Source of the DNA: an uncultured Collinsella sp.
GTDB taxonomy: Bacteria > Actinomycetota > Coriobacteriia > Coriobacteriales > Coriobacteriaceae
Length of the DNA: 10,275 nucleotides
Assembly: GCA_900551605.1 (NCBI GenBank)
Contig: URWS01000023.1
Location: 1 to 10,275 of the forward strand
Direction of reading: 5' to 3'
How positions within the stretch are numbered: the stretch's first letter is position 1; the number at the start of each line of letters is the position of its first letter. The notes beneath the pieces were generated by a model that saw only the letters and a list, made by a program, of their open reading frames with translations, did not search any database and was not told the DNA's origin. The translations under genes and the position numbers were made by a program. Below, in pieces: positions 1 through 8,393 of this stretch.

Positions 1-47
1 CTACACTTATGCGATCGTCGGCAGCGTCAGATGTGTATAAGAGACAG
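1..47 (+). other. Nextera i5/Read 1 adapter (not genomic)
   Basis: Positions 1-6 (CTACAC) match the end of the Illumina P5 arm. Positions 7-14 (TTATGCGA) sit where the i5 index belongs; I recall this as Nextera XT index S522, from memory. Positions 15-28 are the Read 1 arm TCGTCGGCAGCGTC, and 29-47 are the 19-bp Tn5 mosaic end AGATGTGTATAAGAGACAG. This is library adapter left on the contig end. Translation through it gives false peptides such as MCIRDR on the plus strand and a false tail on murA on the minus strand. Confidence 0.98.
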
Positions 48-369
48 GATGGAAACGGCCCAGCAGGGGTCCCATCACGGCAGTGGAAGCGCGCATCTTG
101 GCAACGAGCTCGTAGGGCGCCTCCCAAGAATCAACCTGGGAGGTATCGATCTCGAGCGTGTGCTCGTCGAGAACATCGATCGTAGCGCCCATACCCTTGA
201 GCACCTTGCCCATCACGTGGACATCGGAAATATCAGGCACGTTCTGCAGCGTCGTCTTGCCCGGCGCCAGAAGCGTTGCCGCCATAAGTTTGAGCGCGGA
301 GTTCTTGGCACCCGAAACAGGCACGGAACCTCCGATGGCGTGGCCACCCTCAACGCGGATAATATCCAA
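48..369 (-). CDS. murA: UDP-N-acetylglucosamine 1-carboxyvinyltransferase, N-terminal fragment
   Basis: MurA transfers enolpyruvate from phosphoenolpyruvate to UDP-GlcNAc, the first committed step of peptidoglycan synthesis in the cytoplasm. About 107 genuine residues are present. They show the family N-terminus with SGAKNSALK near residues 19-27 (the Lys-Asn pair of the active site), the NVPDISDV segment near 43-50, and MRAST near 92-96, whose Arg is conserved. The Cys loop (about residue 115) and the rest lie beyond the contig end; usual length is about 420 residues. Residues after His107 are translated adapter. The start is TTG at 369-367, chosen because AAAGGG (376-381) lies 6 nt upstream and the family N-terminus begins there. 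The gene follows atpC by 88 nt, and a terminator-like hairpin lies just upstream. The EPSP synthase fold is shared with AroA, but the motifs are those of MurA. Confidence 0.95.
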
Positions 370-382
370 GGTCTACCCTTTC

Positions 383-421
383 AAAAAGCATGCCCGGGGT
401 GGCTGGGCCATCCCGGGCATG
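383..421 (-). terminator. Rho-independent terminator-like hairpin after atpC
   Basis: A perfect 10-bp inverted repeat, CATGCCCGGG (389-398) with CCCGGGCATG (412-421), is extended on the minus-strand transcript by one A-C mismatch and three further pairs, closing on a 5-nt loop. The sequence then runs C and five T (387-383). This is a textbook intrinsic terminator for the atp operon, 37 nt after the atpC stop. Oddly, the T-tract is followed after one base by the AAAGGG ribosome binding site of murA. Either murA depends on read-through or its transcript carries this hairpin in its leader. Confidence 0.85.
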
Positions 422-425
422 ATGT

Positions 426-443
426 GTTCGCAAATGGTCGAAC
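426..443 (-). repeat. Small inverted repeat between atpC and the terminator
   Basis: GTTCG (426-430) and CGAAC (439-443) flank an 8-nt spacer. A 5-bp stem of this kind is common by chance. It is listed because it sits in the short atpC-murA gap directly before the larger hairpin. Confidence 0.3.
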
Positions 444-457
444 GCTAAAACGTCTGA

Positions 458-850
458 CTATTGGGCAAGCTTGAGCTTACACCATGCGATTTCATTATAG
501 AGGTAGGCGCGGCGTGCATCATCCTCCGACAAATTACCCAGCTTCTCTTCAAAACCTTGAATATCAGCTTTAACCTTGTCGGCGTCGACGGTCGCCAAAT
601 CGCAAGCGCGCTCGGCGAGGACGGTCACGACATCGTCCGCAACCTGGGCATAGCCGCCGGCCACGGCAAACGTGTGGTCGACAGTGCCCATGGCCTTATC
701 GGAAACGCGAACGTAACCGCGGTCGATCGTGCAGATTTCGCTGGAGTGAGCAGGCAGAACGCCAAACTCGCCATCCGTGGACGGAATCGACACAAACGCA
801 GCGTCGCCCTCATAGGCGCAGCTCACGGGGCACACGATGCGGATACGCAT
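458..850 (-). CDS. atpC: F1Fo ATP synthase subunit epsilon
   Basis: Epsilon is part of the central stalk of F1; it binds gamma and the c-ring and in many bacteria inhibits ATP hydrolysis through its C-terminal helices. The protein has 130 residues, within the family range. The N-terminal beta-sandwich (about 1-85) carries the conserved DGEFGVLPAHSSEI stretch at 26-39 and VAGGYAQV at 63-70. The C-terminal helical hairpin occupies about 86-130. The Arg/Ala-rich pattern that binds ATP in Bacillus-type epsilon is only partly kept (KVKADIQGFEEKL in the first helix), so ATP sensing may be weak; that is inference. The ATG lies 3 nt after the atpD stop, with a purine-rich GGGGGAG about 11 nt upstream inside atpD. 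It is the last gene of the atp operon. Confidence 0.96.
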   Translation of the reverse strand: MRIRIVCPVSCAYEGDAAFVSIPSTDGEFGVLPAHSSEICTIDRGYVRVSDKAMGTVDHTFAVAGGYAQVADDVVTVLAERACDLATVDADKVKADIQGFEEKLGNLSEDDARRAYLYNEIAWCKLKLAQ

Positions 851-853
851 AAC

Positions 854-3216
<2,363 letters not shown>

Positions 3217-3221
3217 AGGGC

Positions 3222-4820
3222 TTAGTTCTCCTCTGATCCAGTCGTATCGGCATGGTGCTTGGCCATGAACTGCTGCTTGAAGTCACCGATGACACGCAAG
3301 AGCTCGGCCTTGGTGTCGTCGTCGATCTTCTTGGCGCGAACCTTGTCGAGCAGCGAGCCAAAGCCATTGTCCATGTACTCGATGAGCTCGGCACGGAAAG
3401 GCAGCACGTCGGCGATCTCCAGGTCATCCAGGAAGCCCTCGTTGCCAGCGAACAGCGTAACAATCTGCTCACCAACCTCGAACGGCTTGTAGCGCGGCTG
3501 CTTCAGGAGCTCGGTCATGCGAGCGCCGTGGGTGAGCTGCTTCTGAGTAGCCTCGTCGAGGTCGGAGCCGAACTGCGTAAAGCCGGCGAGCTCCTGGTAC
3601 GAAGCGAGGTCCAGACGGAGGTTGCCGGCGACCTGCTTCATGGCCTTGGTCTGTGCATCGCCACCGACGCGGGACACGGAGATGCCCACATCGACTGCCG
3701 GGCGCTGACCCTGGAAGAAGAGCTCGGACTGCAGGTAGATCTGACCGTCGGTAATGGAAATGACGTTGGTCGGAATGTAGGCCGAGACGTCGCCGTCCTG
3801 GGTCTCGATAATCGGCAGTGCCGTCATGGAGCCGTAGCCGTTCTTCTTGGACATCTTGACGGCACGCTCGAGCAGACGAGAGTGCAGGTAGAAGATGTCG
3901 CCAGGATAGGCCTCGCGTCCGGGCGGACGATGCAGCGTCAACGACATCTGACGGTAGGCCACGGCCTGCTTGGACAGGTCGTCGTAGATGACGAGCACGT
4001 GGCCGCCGGGGTTGGTCTCGCTGGCGGGCTTGCCGTCCTTGCCGTTGTACATAAAGAACTCGCCGATAGCGGCACCGGCCATAGGCGCGATGTACTGCAT
4101 AGGGGCGGAATCGGCAGCGGTGGCCGAAACGATGATGGTGTAGTCGAGCGCACCGTGCTGAGCGAGGGTCTCGCGGATGTTGGCAACCGTGGAGGCCTTC
4201 TGGCCGATGGCGACATAGATGCAGACCATGCCCTTGCCGCGCTGATTGAGGATAGCGTCGATGGCGATGGCGGTCTTACCGGTCTTACGGTCGCCGATGA
4301 TGAGCTCACGCTGACCGCGGCCGATAGGCACCATGGAGTCGATGGCCAACAAGCCGGTCTGAACCGGCTCGCACACCGGGGTACGGTCGATGACGCCAGG
4401 GGCCTTGAACTCGATGGGGCGACGGTGCGTGGCGACGATGTCACCCAGGCCGTCGATAGGCTGGCCGAGCGGATTGACGACGCGGCCGAGCATGGCGCGG
4501 CTCACGGGGATATCCATAATGCGGCCAGTGGTGCGGCACTCGTCGCCTTCCTTGATGGAGTCGACGGCACCGAACAGAACGGCGCCGACCTCGTCACGGT
4601 CAAGGTTCTGGGCAAGGCCGAAGACGGTCTCACCGGTATCGGAGCTCTTGAACTCCAGAAGCTCGCCTGCCATGGCGCTCTTGAGGCCGGAAACGCGCGC
4701 GATGCCGTCGCCTACCTCGTCGACCGTTGAAACCTCATGCGTATCGACCGTCGCGGAGAGGCTCGTGAGCTGCTCCTGCAGTTTCTTGGCGATATCCTGG
4801 GCATTGAGGGTTTCGGACAT
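3222..4820 (-). CDS. atpA: F1Fo ATP synthase subunit alpha
   Basis: Alpha forms the non-catalytic nucleotide sites of F1 and supplies the arginine finger to the catalytic sites on beta. The protein has 532 residues, a little long for the family. It shows Walker A GDRKTGKT (176-183), the [13 protein letters not shown] segment with Asp280/281, [10 protein letters not shown] (299-308), and the arginine finger Arg384 in SVSRVGG. Relative to E. coli, about 12 extra residues lie in a Gly/Lys/Asn-rich stretch near 257-273, just before the YDD motif. The C-terminal tail (about 520-532) is polar. The ATG shares a base with the atpH stop (TAATG), and the very strong site GGAGGTGA (4827-4834) lies 6 nt upstream, giving high initiation despite the overlap. 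Confidence 0.99.
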   Translation of the reverse strand: MSETLNAQDIAKKLQEQLTSLSATVDTHEVSTVDEVGDGIARVSGLKSAMAGELLEFKSSDTGETVFGLAQNLDRDEVGAVLFGAVDSIKEGDECRTTGRIMDIPVSRAMLGRVVNPLGQPIDGLGDIVATHRRPIEFKAPGVIDRTPVCEPVQTGLLAIDSMVPIGRGQRELIIGDRKTGKTAIAIDAILNQRGKGMVCIYVAIGQKASTVANIRETLAQHGALDYTIIVSATAADSAPMQYIAPMAGAAIGEFFMYNGKDGKPASETNPGGHVLVIYDDLSKQAVAYRQMSLTLHRPPGREAYPGDIFYLHSRLLERAVKMSKKNGYGSMTALPIIETQDGDVSAYIPTNVISITDGQIYLQSELFFQGQRPAVDVGISVSRVGGDAQTKAMKQVAGNLRLDLASYQELAGFTQFGSDLDEATQKQLTHGARMTELLKQPRYKPFEVGEQIVTLFAGNEGFLDDLEIADVLPFRAELIEYMDNGFGSLLDKVRAKKIDDDTKAELLRVIGDFKQQFMAKHHADTTGSEEN

Positions 4821-5296
4821 TAGGCTTCACCTCCGTACGAATTAGCAGAGTTTGCGAGGGTCTCCTGCGCGATGCGCAGCTGCGTCTTGACGGAAATGTC
4901 ACGACGCTCGCCGCGGGCTTCGAGCACCAGGCCGCCCACGATTGACGGGTCGACCTGCTCGATAAGGAATACCTTGCGGCCGAAGTCCTGCTCGCATTTC
5001 TTAGTGATGGTTTGACGCAGCTCGTCGTCGAGCGGGATCGCCGTGGTGACGGTCACGCCCACTACATCCTCGTCTTCCTCGGCAACATACTTAAAGGCAG
5101 CTGCCACCTTGGGAAGAAGGTCGAGCTGGTCGCGCTTGGACATGGTGTCGAGCACGGCGATGATCTCGGGGCTGGCGCTAGCCAGACGCTCAATCATCTC
5201 GAGGTCCTCGAACACATGGTTCTCGGCCTTGGCGGCTTCCAAAAGGGAGCGCGCGTAGGTCTCGAGCACCTTGTCCTGATAGCGGCTAGTCGGCAT
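4820..5296 (-). CDS. atpH: F1Fo ATP synthase subunit delta (OSCP-like)
   Basis: Delta sits on top of F1, binds the alpha N-termini and holds the peripheral stalk (b subunits). The protein has 158 residues against roughly 175-180 in most bacteria. The C-terminal signature is clear: a [11 protein letters not shown] strand-helix start (83-93), VDPSIVGG (115-122) and DISVKTQLR (133-141). By eye the missing length falls in the N-terminal helical domain, between about residues 45 and 65, where one helix pair looks shortened. The ATG lies inside the last codons of atpF, an 11-nt overlap, with only a weak AGG-type ribosome binding site, so translation is probably coupled to atpF. No frameshift is evident, because the reading frame is intact on both sides. 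Confidence 0.95.
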   Translation of the reverse strand: MPTSRYQDKVLETYARSLLEAAKAENHVFEDLEMIERLASASPEIIAVLDTMSKRDQLDLLPKVAAAFKYVAEEDEDVVGVTVTTAIPLDDELRQTITKKCEQDFGRKVFLIEQVDPSIVGGLVLEARGERRDISVKTQLRIAQETLANSANSYGGEA

Positions 5297-5888
5297 TCAG
5301 GCTACCTGCTTCCTGGATGTAGCGCTCGATGAGCTTCTTCTGCTCGCCCTCGTCCTCGAGTGCCTCGCCCACGATCTTGGTGGCGACGGCAACGGACAGG
5401 TCGGCGATGGAGCTCGCGGCACCGGCGTAGATGGACTTGCGCTCGTCCTCGACGGTCGTATGGGCCTTGGCGATGATCTCCTCGGCCTCCTTGTGAGCAG
5501 CCTCGATGATACGGGCGCGCTCGGACTCAGCGTCCTTACGGGCCTCGAGAACGATGTCGGCAGCCTGACGACGGGCGTCGGTGACGATCGAGTCGGACTC
5601 AGCGCGCTTGGCGATAGCCTCCTGCTTGGTCTTCTCGGCCTCGTCGAGGCTCTCCTCGATCTTCTTGCCGCGCTCCTCCATGGTTTTCATGATGCCCGGC
5701 AGGGCGACCTTGGCCAGCACGATCCAGATGATCAGGAAGGCGATAAGCGCCGGGATGAACTCCGCCATCTTAGGGATGAGGATGTCCGCACCGGCAGCGC
5801 CGTCCTCGGCGAACGCGGAAACCGGCATGAGCAGCACGGCCGCGGACGCGGAGAGTGCGATCGCGCTCTTCTGGGATGAAAGATTCAT
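5286..5888 (-). CDS. atpF: F1Fo ATP synthase subunit b with N-terminal signal peptide
   Basis: Subunit b is the membrane-anchored peripheral stalk that stops alpha3-beta3 from turning with the rotor. The 200 residues divide into a leader (1-27), a membrane helix (about 42-66, with IPALIAFLIIWIVLAKVALP) and a long charged coiled coil (about 67-180) rich in Glu, Lys, Arg and Ala. The leader looks like a cleavable signal peptide: Lys7, a hydrophobic core at 9-22, then Ala-Phe-Ala at 25-27 before Glu-Asp. E. coli b has no such leader. The ATG is supported by GGAG 8 nt upstream. A later start (Met21 or Met41) would remove the leader but has no comparable ribosome binding site. The gene follows atpE by 15 nt and overlaps atpH by 11 nt. 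Confidence 0.96.
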   Translation of the reverse strand: MNLSSQKSAIALSASAAVLLMPVSAFAEDGAAGADILIPKMAEFIPALIAFLIIWIVLAKVALPGIMKTMEERGKKIEESLDEAEKTKQEAIAKRAESDSIVTDARRQAADIVLEARKDAESERARIIEAAHKEAEEIIAKAHTTVEDERKSIYAGAASSIADLSVAVATKIVGEALEDEGEQKKLIERYIQEAGSLNAD

Positions 5889-5903
5889 ACTTGACGCTCC
5901 GTG

Positions 5904-6098
5904 CTATTTAACGATCAGCGCGACAACGAAGCCGATCAGAGCCAGAGCCTCGCCGAAGGCGGAGCCCATGATGAAGACGGTGAACACGCGGCCCTGGACC
6001 TCAGGCTGACGGGCCATAGCACCCGTAGCACCCAGAGCAGACAGGCCGATAGCAAGACCAGCGCCGATAACACCGAGACCGTAACCGATAACTCCCAC
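5904..6098 (-). CDS. atpE: F1Fo ATP synthase subunit c (proton-binding ring)
   Basis: Subunit c is a two-helix hairpin; copies form the rotating ring that carries ions across the membrane. At 64 residues it is very short (B. subtilis about 70, E. coli 79). Helix 1 spans about 2-28, the polar loop ARQPE is at 29-33, and helix 2 spans about 38-62 with the ion-binding Glu50. The Na+ ligands of Na+-type rings (a Gln in helix 1 and Ser/Thr after the Glu) are Ile17 and Ala51-Leu52, so proton use is expected. The glycine motif of helix 1 reads G12-A-G14-L-A16-I-G18, with one Gly replaced by Ala. The start is GTG, 4 nt after AAAGGAGG (6103-6110); an in-frame TAA eight codons upstream excludes a longer form. 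Confidence 0.97.
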   Translation of the reverse strand: MGVIGYGLGVIGAGLAIGLSALGATGAMARQPEVQGRVFTVFIMGSAFGEALALIGFVVALIVK

Positions 6099-6222
6099 GA
6101 TTCCTCCTTTGTCGTGCGTGTCTTATTTCACGCAGGATAACCTTTTTATAACTGCCGGGCTCCATGGGTACGGGCACCGGCGGTTTAACGAATTGCCTTA
6201 CCTTTAAGGCGCGAACGGAAGA
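6099..6222 (-). promoter_or_regulatory. 124-nt leader between atpB and atpE
   Basis: This is the only long gap inside the atp operon and it holds no gene. It contains a 6-bp hairpin GCCTTA-CCTT-TAAGGC (6195-6210), a looser 5-bp inverted repeat GCCGG/CCGGC (6154-6158 and 6177-6181), an A-rich stretch on the minus strand (6143-6150), and the strong ribosome binding site of atpE. In E. coli the region before atpE is a translational enhancer that raises c-subunit synthesis. A similar role, or an RNA-processing site, is likely here but not proven. There is no T-tract, so it is not a terminator. Confidence 0.5.
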
Positions 6223-7026
6223 CTACTCCTCCTCCGCGACCTCCTCTGCCTCGGAGACATACACGGCGGTAAGGACCGTGAAGACGTAAGCCTGGATGGC
6301 GCCGACCACAAGCTCGATCGCATAAATCAGGATGAGGATGGCAAGCCAGGCCAGCGAAGGCAGGGCGCCGACGGCGTGGGCCGCGGAAACCTGCTGAAGC
6401 AGCGGCTGCATGAACATGCTCGCCATGATGGCGAACGAGCCCATGACCACGTGTCCTGCGAACATGTTGCAGAACAGACGGACGGCGAGCGTGATGAGGC
6501 GCAGGAAGGTCGAGAAAAGCTCGACGACCCACACAAGCACGTTCATCGGGAAGCTCACGCCCTGCGGGGCGAGGCTCTTGATGTAGCCGATCACGCCGTG
6601 AGCCTTGCATCCGTAGTAGATGAAGTACACGAAGGCGAAGATGGCGAGCGCGGCGGTGGAGCCGATTGCGCCGGTGCCGGGCTTCATTCCCGGGATCAGG
6701 CCGATCATGTTATTGATCAGGATGAACAGGAAAAGCGAGCACAGGAACGGGAAGTGCTTCTTCCAGTTCTCACCCACGACGCCCTTGCCGATATCGTTCT
6801 CGACGTACTCGATGATGTACTCGAAACCGTTGACGAAGAAGCCCTTGGGAACCAGGGTCTGCTTCTTCTTGAACACGGCCAGGACGATCAGGAGCACGAT
6901 CGTGGAGACGATCAGCCAAAACGAGTACTGCGTGATGCCGCAGCTCAGATCGCCCACGACAGGGGTGGAGCTGAACTCGCTGACCAGATGATTAATCTCA
7001 TCAGGCAGCTTTTCAAAAATTTCCAC
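6223..7026 (-). CDS. atpB: F1Fo ATP synthase subunit a
   Basis: Subunit a is the membrane stator that forms the two proton half-channels beside the c-ring. The 267-residue protein has about five or six membrane helices. The essential arginine is Arg183 in AVRLFCNMFAGH (181-192), equivalent to E. coli Arg210. The Glu219/His245 pair of E. coli is swapped: His191 follows AG, and Glu238 lies in the last helix before AIQAYVFTVLTAVYVS (243-258). This swap is known in many other a subunits. The C-terminus ends in an acidic tail. The start is GTG (7026-7024), 3 nt after the atpI stop, with AAAGG 6-7 nt upstream. It is the first structural gene of the complex. Confidence 0.98.
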   Translation of the reverse strand: MEIFEKLPDEINHLVSEFSSTPVVGDLSCGITQYSFWLIVSTIVLLIVLAVFKKKQTLVPKGFFVNGFEYIIEYVENDIGKGVVGENWKKHFPFLCSLFLFILINNMIGLIPGMKPGTGAIGSTAALAIFAFVYFIYYGCKAHGVIGYIKSLAPQGVSFPMNVLVWVVELFSTFLRLITLAVRLFCNMFAGHVVMGSFAIMASMFMQPLLQQVSAAHAVGALPSLAWLAILILIYAIELVVGAIQAYVFTVLTAVYVSEAEEVAEEE

Positions 7027-7029
7027 GAC

Positions 7030-7341
7030 TTACCTTTCGACCTCATGAGGATCTCGCAGCGCCTTGGCGACGCGAACCGTGCAGGCGGCCATAAAGGCCA
7101 CGAAGCCGATCGCCTCGCCCAGGAGGAACATGCGAAATGCCTCTCCGAACAACACAAACACAACCAAGGTAAAGACGAGCAGGGCGATTGCCGAGACCGC
7201 CAGACTCACCATACCCTTGAGCATGTCCGCATTCTGTTTATCGTCAAGAACCGGCTTGAGCGTAAAGACAAAGGGAAGGAAGGCAATTGCGCCCGCGATG
7301 GCGCCTGCAACGATAGCGAGCAGATCGGCTATCTGAAACAC
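7030..7341 (-). CDS. atpI: AtpI-like small membrane protein
   Basis: This first gene of the operon encodes a hydrophobic protein in the position of AtpI, a helper thought to assist c-ring assembly or Mg2+ supply. With the start chosen here it has 103 residues and about three membrane segments (5-28, 42-66 and 71-90), ending in a basic and acidic tail. No sequence motif identifies it firmly; the name rests on position, size and hydrophobicity. An open frame extends upstream to a TTG at 7416, but that codon lies upstream of the putative -10 box (7403-7408) and has no ribosome binding site. GTG at 7341-7339 has GTGAGG ending 6 nt upstream and starts just before the first membrane helix. The gene ends 3 nt before atpB. 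Confidence 0.72.
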   Translation of the reverse strand: MFQIADLLAIVAGAIAGAIAFLPFVFTLKPVLDDKQNADMLKGMVSLAVSAIALLVFTLVVFVLFGEAFRMFLLGEAIGFVAFMAACTVRVAKALRDPHEVER

Positions 7342-7402
7342 TGGCGTCCTCACTTTCCTTTTTAACGCTTCACAGAACAGTTCCCGCCAAACATTGGTGA
7401 CT

Positions 7403-7430
7403 ATTGTACGAGCCAATCGCTAAAGTACAA
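7403..7430 (-). promoter_or_regulatory. Probable promoter of the atp operon
   Basis: On the minus strand a TTGTAC box (7425-7430; only the first three bases match the TTGACA consensus) is followed after 16 nt by TACAAT (7403-7408; five of six match TATAAT). Transcription would begin near 7395, leaving a leader of roughly 50-55 nt before the GTG of atpI. The position, between upp and the first atp gene, fits. The weak -35 match leaves room for doubt. Confidence 0.55.
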
Positions 7431-7447
7431 CCGAAAAAGCATCGGTT
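7429..7447 (-). repeat. Inverted repeat overlapping the -35 box of the atp promoter
   Basis: AACCGA (7429-7434) and TCGGTT (7442-7447) form a perfect 6-bp inverted repeat with a 7-nt centre. Its edge overlaps the last two positions of the putative -35 box. The geometry fits a dimeric regulator binding site, but a repeat of this size could be chance. Confidence 0.4.
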
Positions 7448-7501
7448 AATACGCACCTGTTCGTTTTCTTAAGACCTTCTTTATGCCGCAGGTACGGTAA
7501 T

Positions 7502-7533
7502 ACGTTTTTCTCGAACCCTGCAGGGCAAAACGT
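7502..7533. repeat. Nested palindrome in the upp-atp gap
   Basis: ACGTTTT (7502-7508) and AAAACGT (7527-7533) flank the 10-bp palindrome CCCTGCAGGG (7516-7525). The arms could pair on either strand. No run of T follows the stem in either direction, so it does not read as a standard terminator. Function unknown. Confidence 0.35.
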
Positions 7534-7545
7534 CCGTTAACAGGA

Positions 7546-7580
7546 GTGCGCGCGGTCGCCTTTTGTTCGTCCGCGCGCAC
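7546..7580 (-). terminator. GC-rich hairpin after upp, possible terminator
   Basis: GTGCGCGCGG (7546-7555) and CCGCGCGCAC (7571-7580) are a perfect 10-bp inverted repeat 42 nt past the upp stop. On the transcript two further pairs form after an A-A mismatch, leaving an A-rich loop. The stem is very stable. However, the sequence that follows on the minus strand (TCCTGTTAACGG) has no T-run, so it may act as a rho-assisted terminator, an RNA-processing barrier or a 3' end stabiliser. Confidence 0.45.
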
Positions 7581-7622
7581 CGTTTCTTCGTATTTGCAGC
7601 CGCGGCCGTCTTAGCCCAGCGA

Positions 7623-8270
7623 CTAGAGCGTGCCGTAGATGCGGTCACCGGCGTCGCCCAGGCCGGGAACGATGTAGGCAGCCTCGTTGAGATGGTCGTC
7701 GATGGCGCAGGTATAGATATGCACATCTGGGTCCTTCTCAGTCAGCGACTTGAGGCCCTCGGGGGCCGCGACGATGCACAGCATGCGGATGTCCTTGACA
7801 CCGCGCTCGCGCAGGTAGCTAATGGCCATCTCGGCCGAACCGCCCGTGGCGAGCATGGGGTCGACGACCAGGCAGATGCGCTGGTCGATATCCTTGGGCA
7901 TCTTGCAGTAATACTCGTGCGGCTCGTGGGTAACCTCGTCGCGCTCCATGCCGATGTGGCCCACGCGAGCGGAGGGCACCAGGTCGAGGATGCCGTCGAC
8001 CATGCCAAGGCCCGCACGCAGGATGGGCACGATGGCGAGTTTCTTGCCAGCAAGCTGTTTGAACGTGGCGGTAGTGATGGGGGTCTCGACCTCGACGTCT
8101 TCCATAGGCAGGTCGCGCATGGCCTCGTAGCCGTCAAAGAGCGCGAGCTCACGGACGAGCTGGCGGAACTGGTTGGTGCCGGTGTTTTTGTCGCGCAGGA
8201 TCGACAGCTTGTGCTGGACGAGCGGGTGATCGACAAGCGTCACACGGGACGCATCGTAGGTGACGGTCAT
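7623..8270 (-). CDS. upp: Uracil phosphoribosyltransferase
   Basis: Upp joins uracil and PRPP to give UMP and pyrophosphate, the cytoplasmic pyrimidine salvage step. The 215-residue protein matches the bacterial family along its whole length: DHPLVQHKL (14-22), [13 protein letters not shown] (81-93), the PRPP loop [10 protein letters not shown] (136-145), and the uracil-binding C-terminus [12 protein letters not shown] (199-210). The frame is open 20 codons further upstream to 8330, but ATG 8270 is chosen because the family N-terminus begins there and AAAGGGG lies about 10 nt upstream. It lies 123 nt after glpK, so it may share a transcript or have its own promoter. A GC-rich hairpin follows. 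Confidence 0.97.
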   Translation of the reverse strand: MTVTYDASRVTLVDHPLVQHKLSILRDKNTGTNQFRQLVRELALFDGYEAMRDLPMEDVEVETPITTATFKQLAGKKLAIVPILRAGLGMVDGILDLVPSARVGHIGMERDEVTHEPHEYYCKMPKDIDQRICLVVDPMLATGGSAEMAISYLRERGVKDIRMLCIVAAPEGLKSLTEKDPDVHIYTCAIDDHLNEAAYIVPGLGDAGDRIYGTL

Positions 8271-8393
8271 GGATTGATTGCCCCTTTCGTTGCGGCCGCA
8301 AAACGGCCTTGCTGACAAGGCGTGCAGCAATGTTGCCGCCGCACGCCATGCATAAGTTTAGCGGTTTGTTGTATCGAGCAGCCCATCGCAGCC
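8271..8393 (-). promoter_or_regulatory. glpK-upp gap with hairpins
   Basis: The 123-nt gap holds no gene. GGCGTGC (8319-8325) pairs with GCACGCC (8341-8347), a 7-bp stem with a 15-nt loop. GGCCG (8294-8298) pairs with CGGCC (8304-8308) around CAAAA, and GCCTT (8306-8310) could instead pair with AAGGC (8317-8321), so the last two are mutually exclusive. The structures lie directly upstream of the upp ribosome binding site. No T-tract follows any stem. I do not recognise a PyrR-type element. No clear promoter is visible; a poor TATGCA-like box occurs near 8350. Confidence 0.4.

Noticed and set aside
31..474. Plus-strand open frame beginning MCIRDR
   Set aside because: It starts within the adapter, and the rest is antisense to murA, the terminator and the end of atpC.
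3252..4730. A 492-codon open frame on the plus strand opposite atpA
   Set aside because: Same codon-bias shadow; the atpA frame has full-length family conservation and a strong ribosome binding site, and the antisense frame has neither.
6376..7365. Plus-strand open frame opposite atpB and atpI
   Set aside because: Antisense to membrane helices, which gives a charged, His/Asp-rich low-complexity protein without a fold signature.
7342..7416. A 25-codon longer N-terminus for the AtpI-like protein from TTG at 7416
   Set aside because: The TTG lies upstream of the putative -10 box and has no ribosome binding site, while GTG 7341 has one at good spacing.
8271..8330. A 20-codon longer N-terminus for upp
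   Set aside because: The extension covers the hairpin region and is not part of the family; ATG 8270 fits the family start and has its own ribosome binding site.
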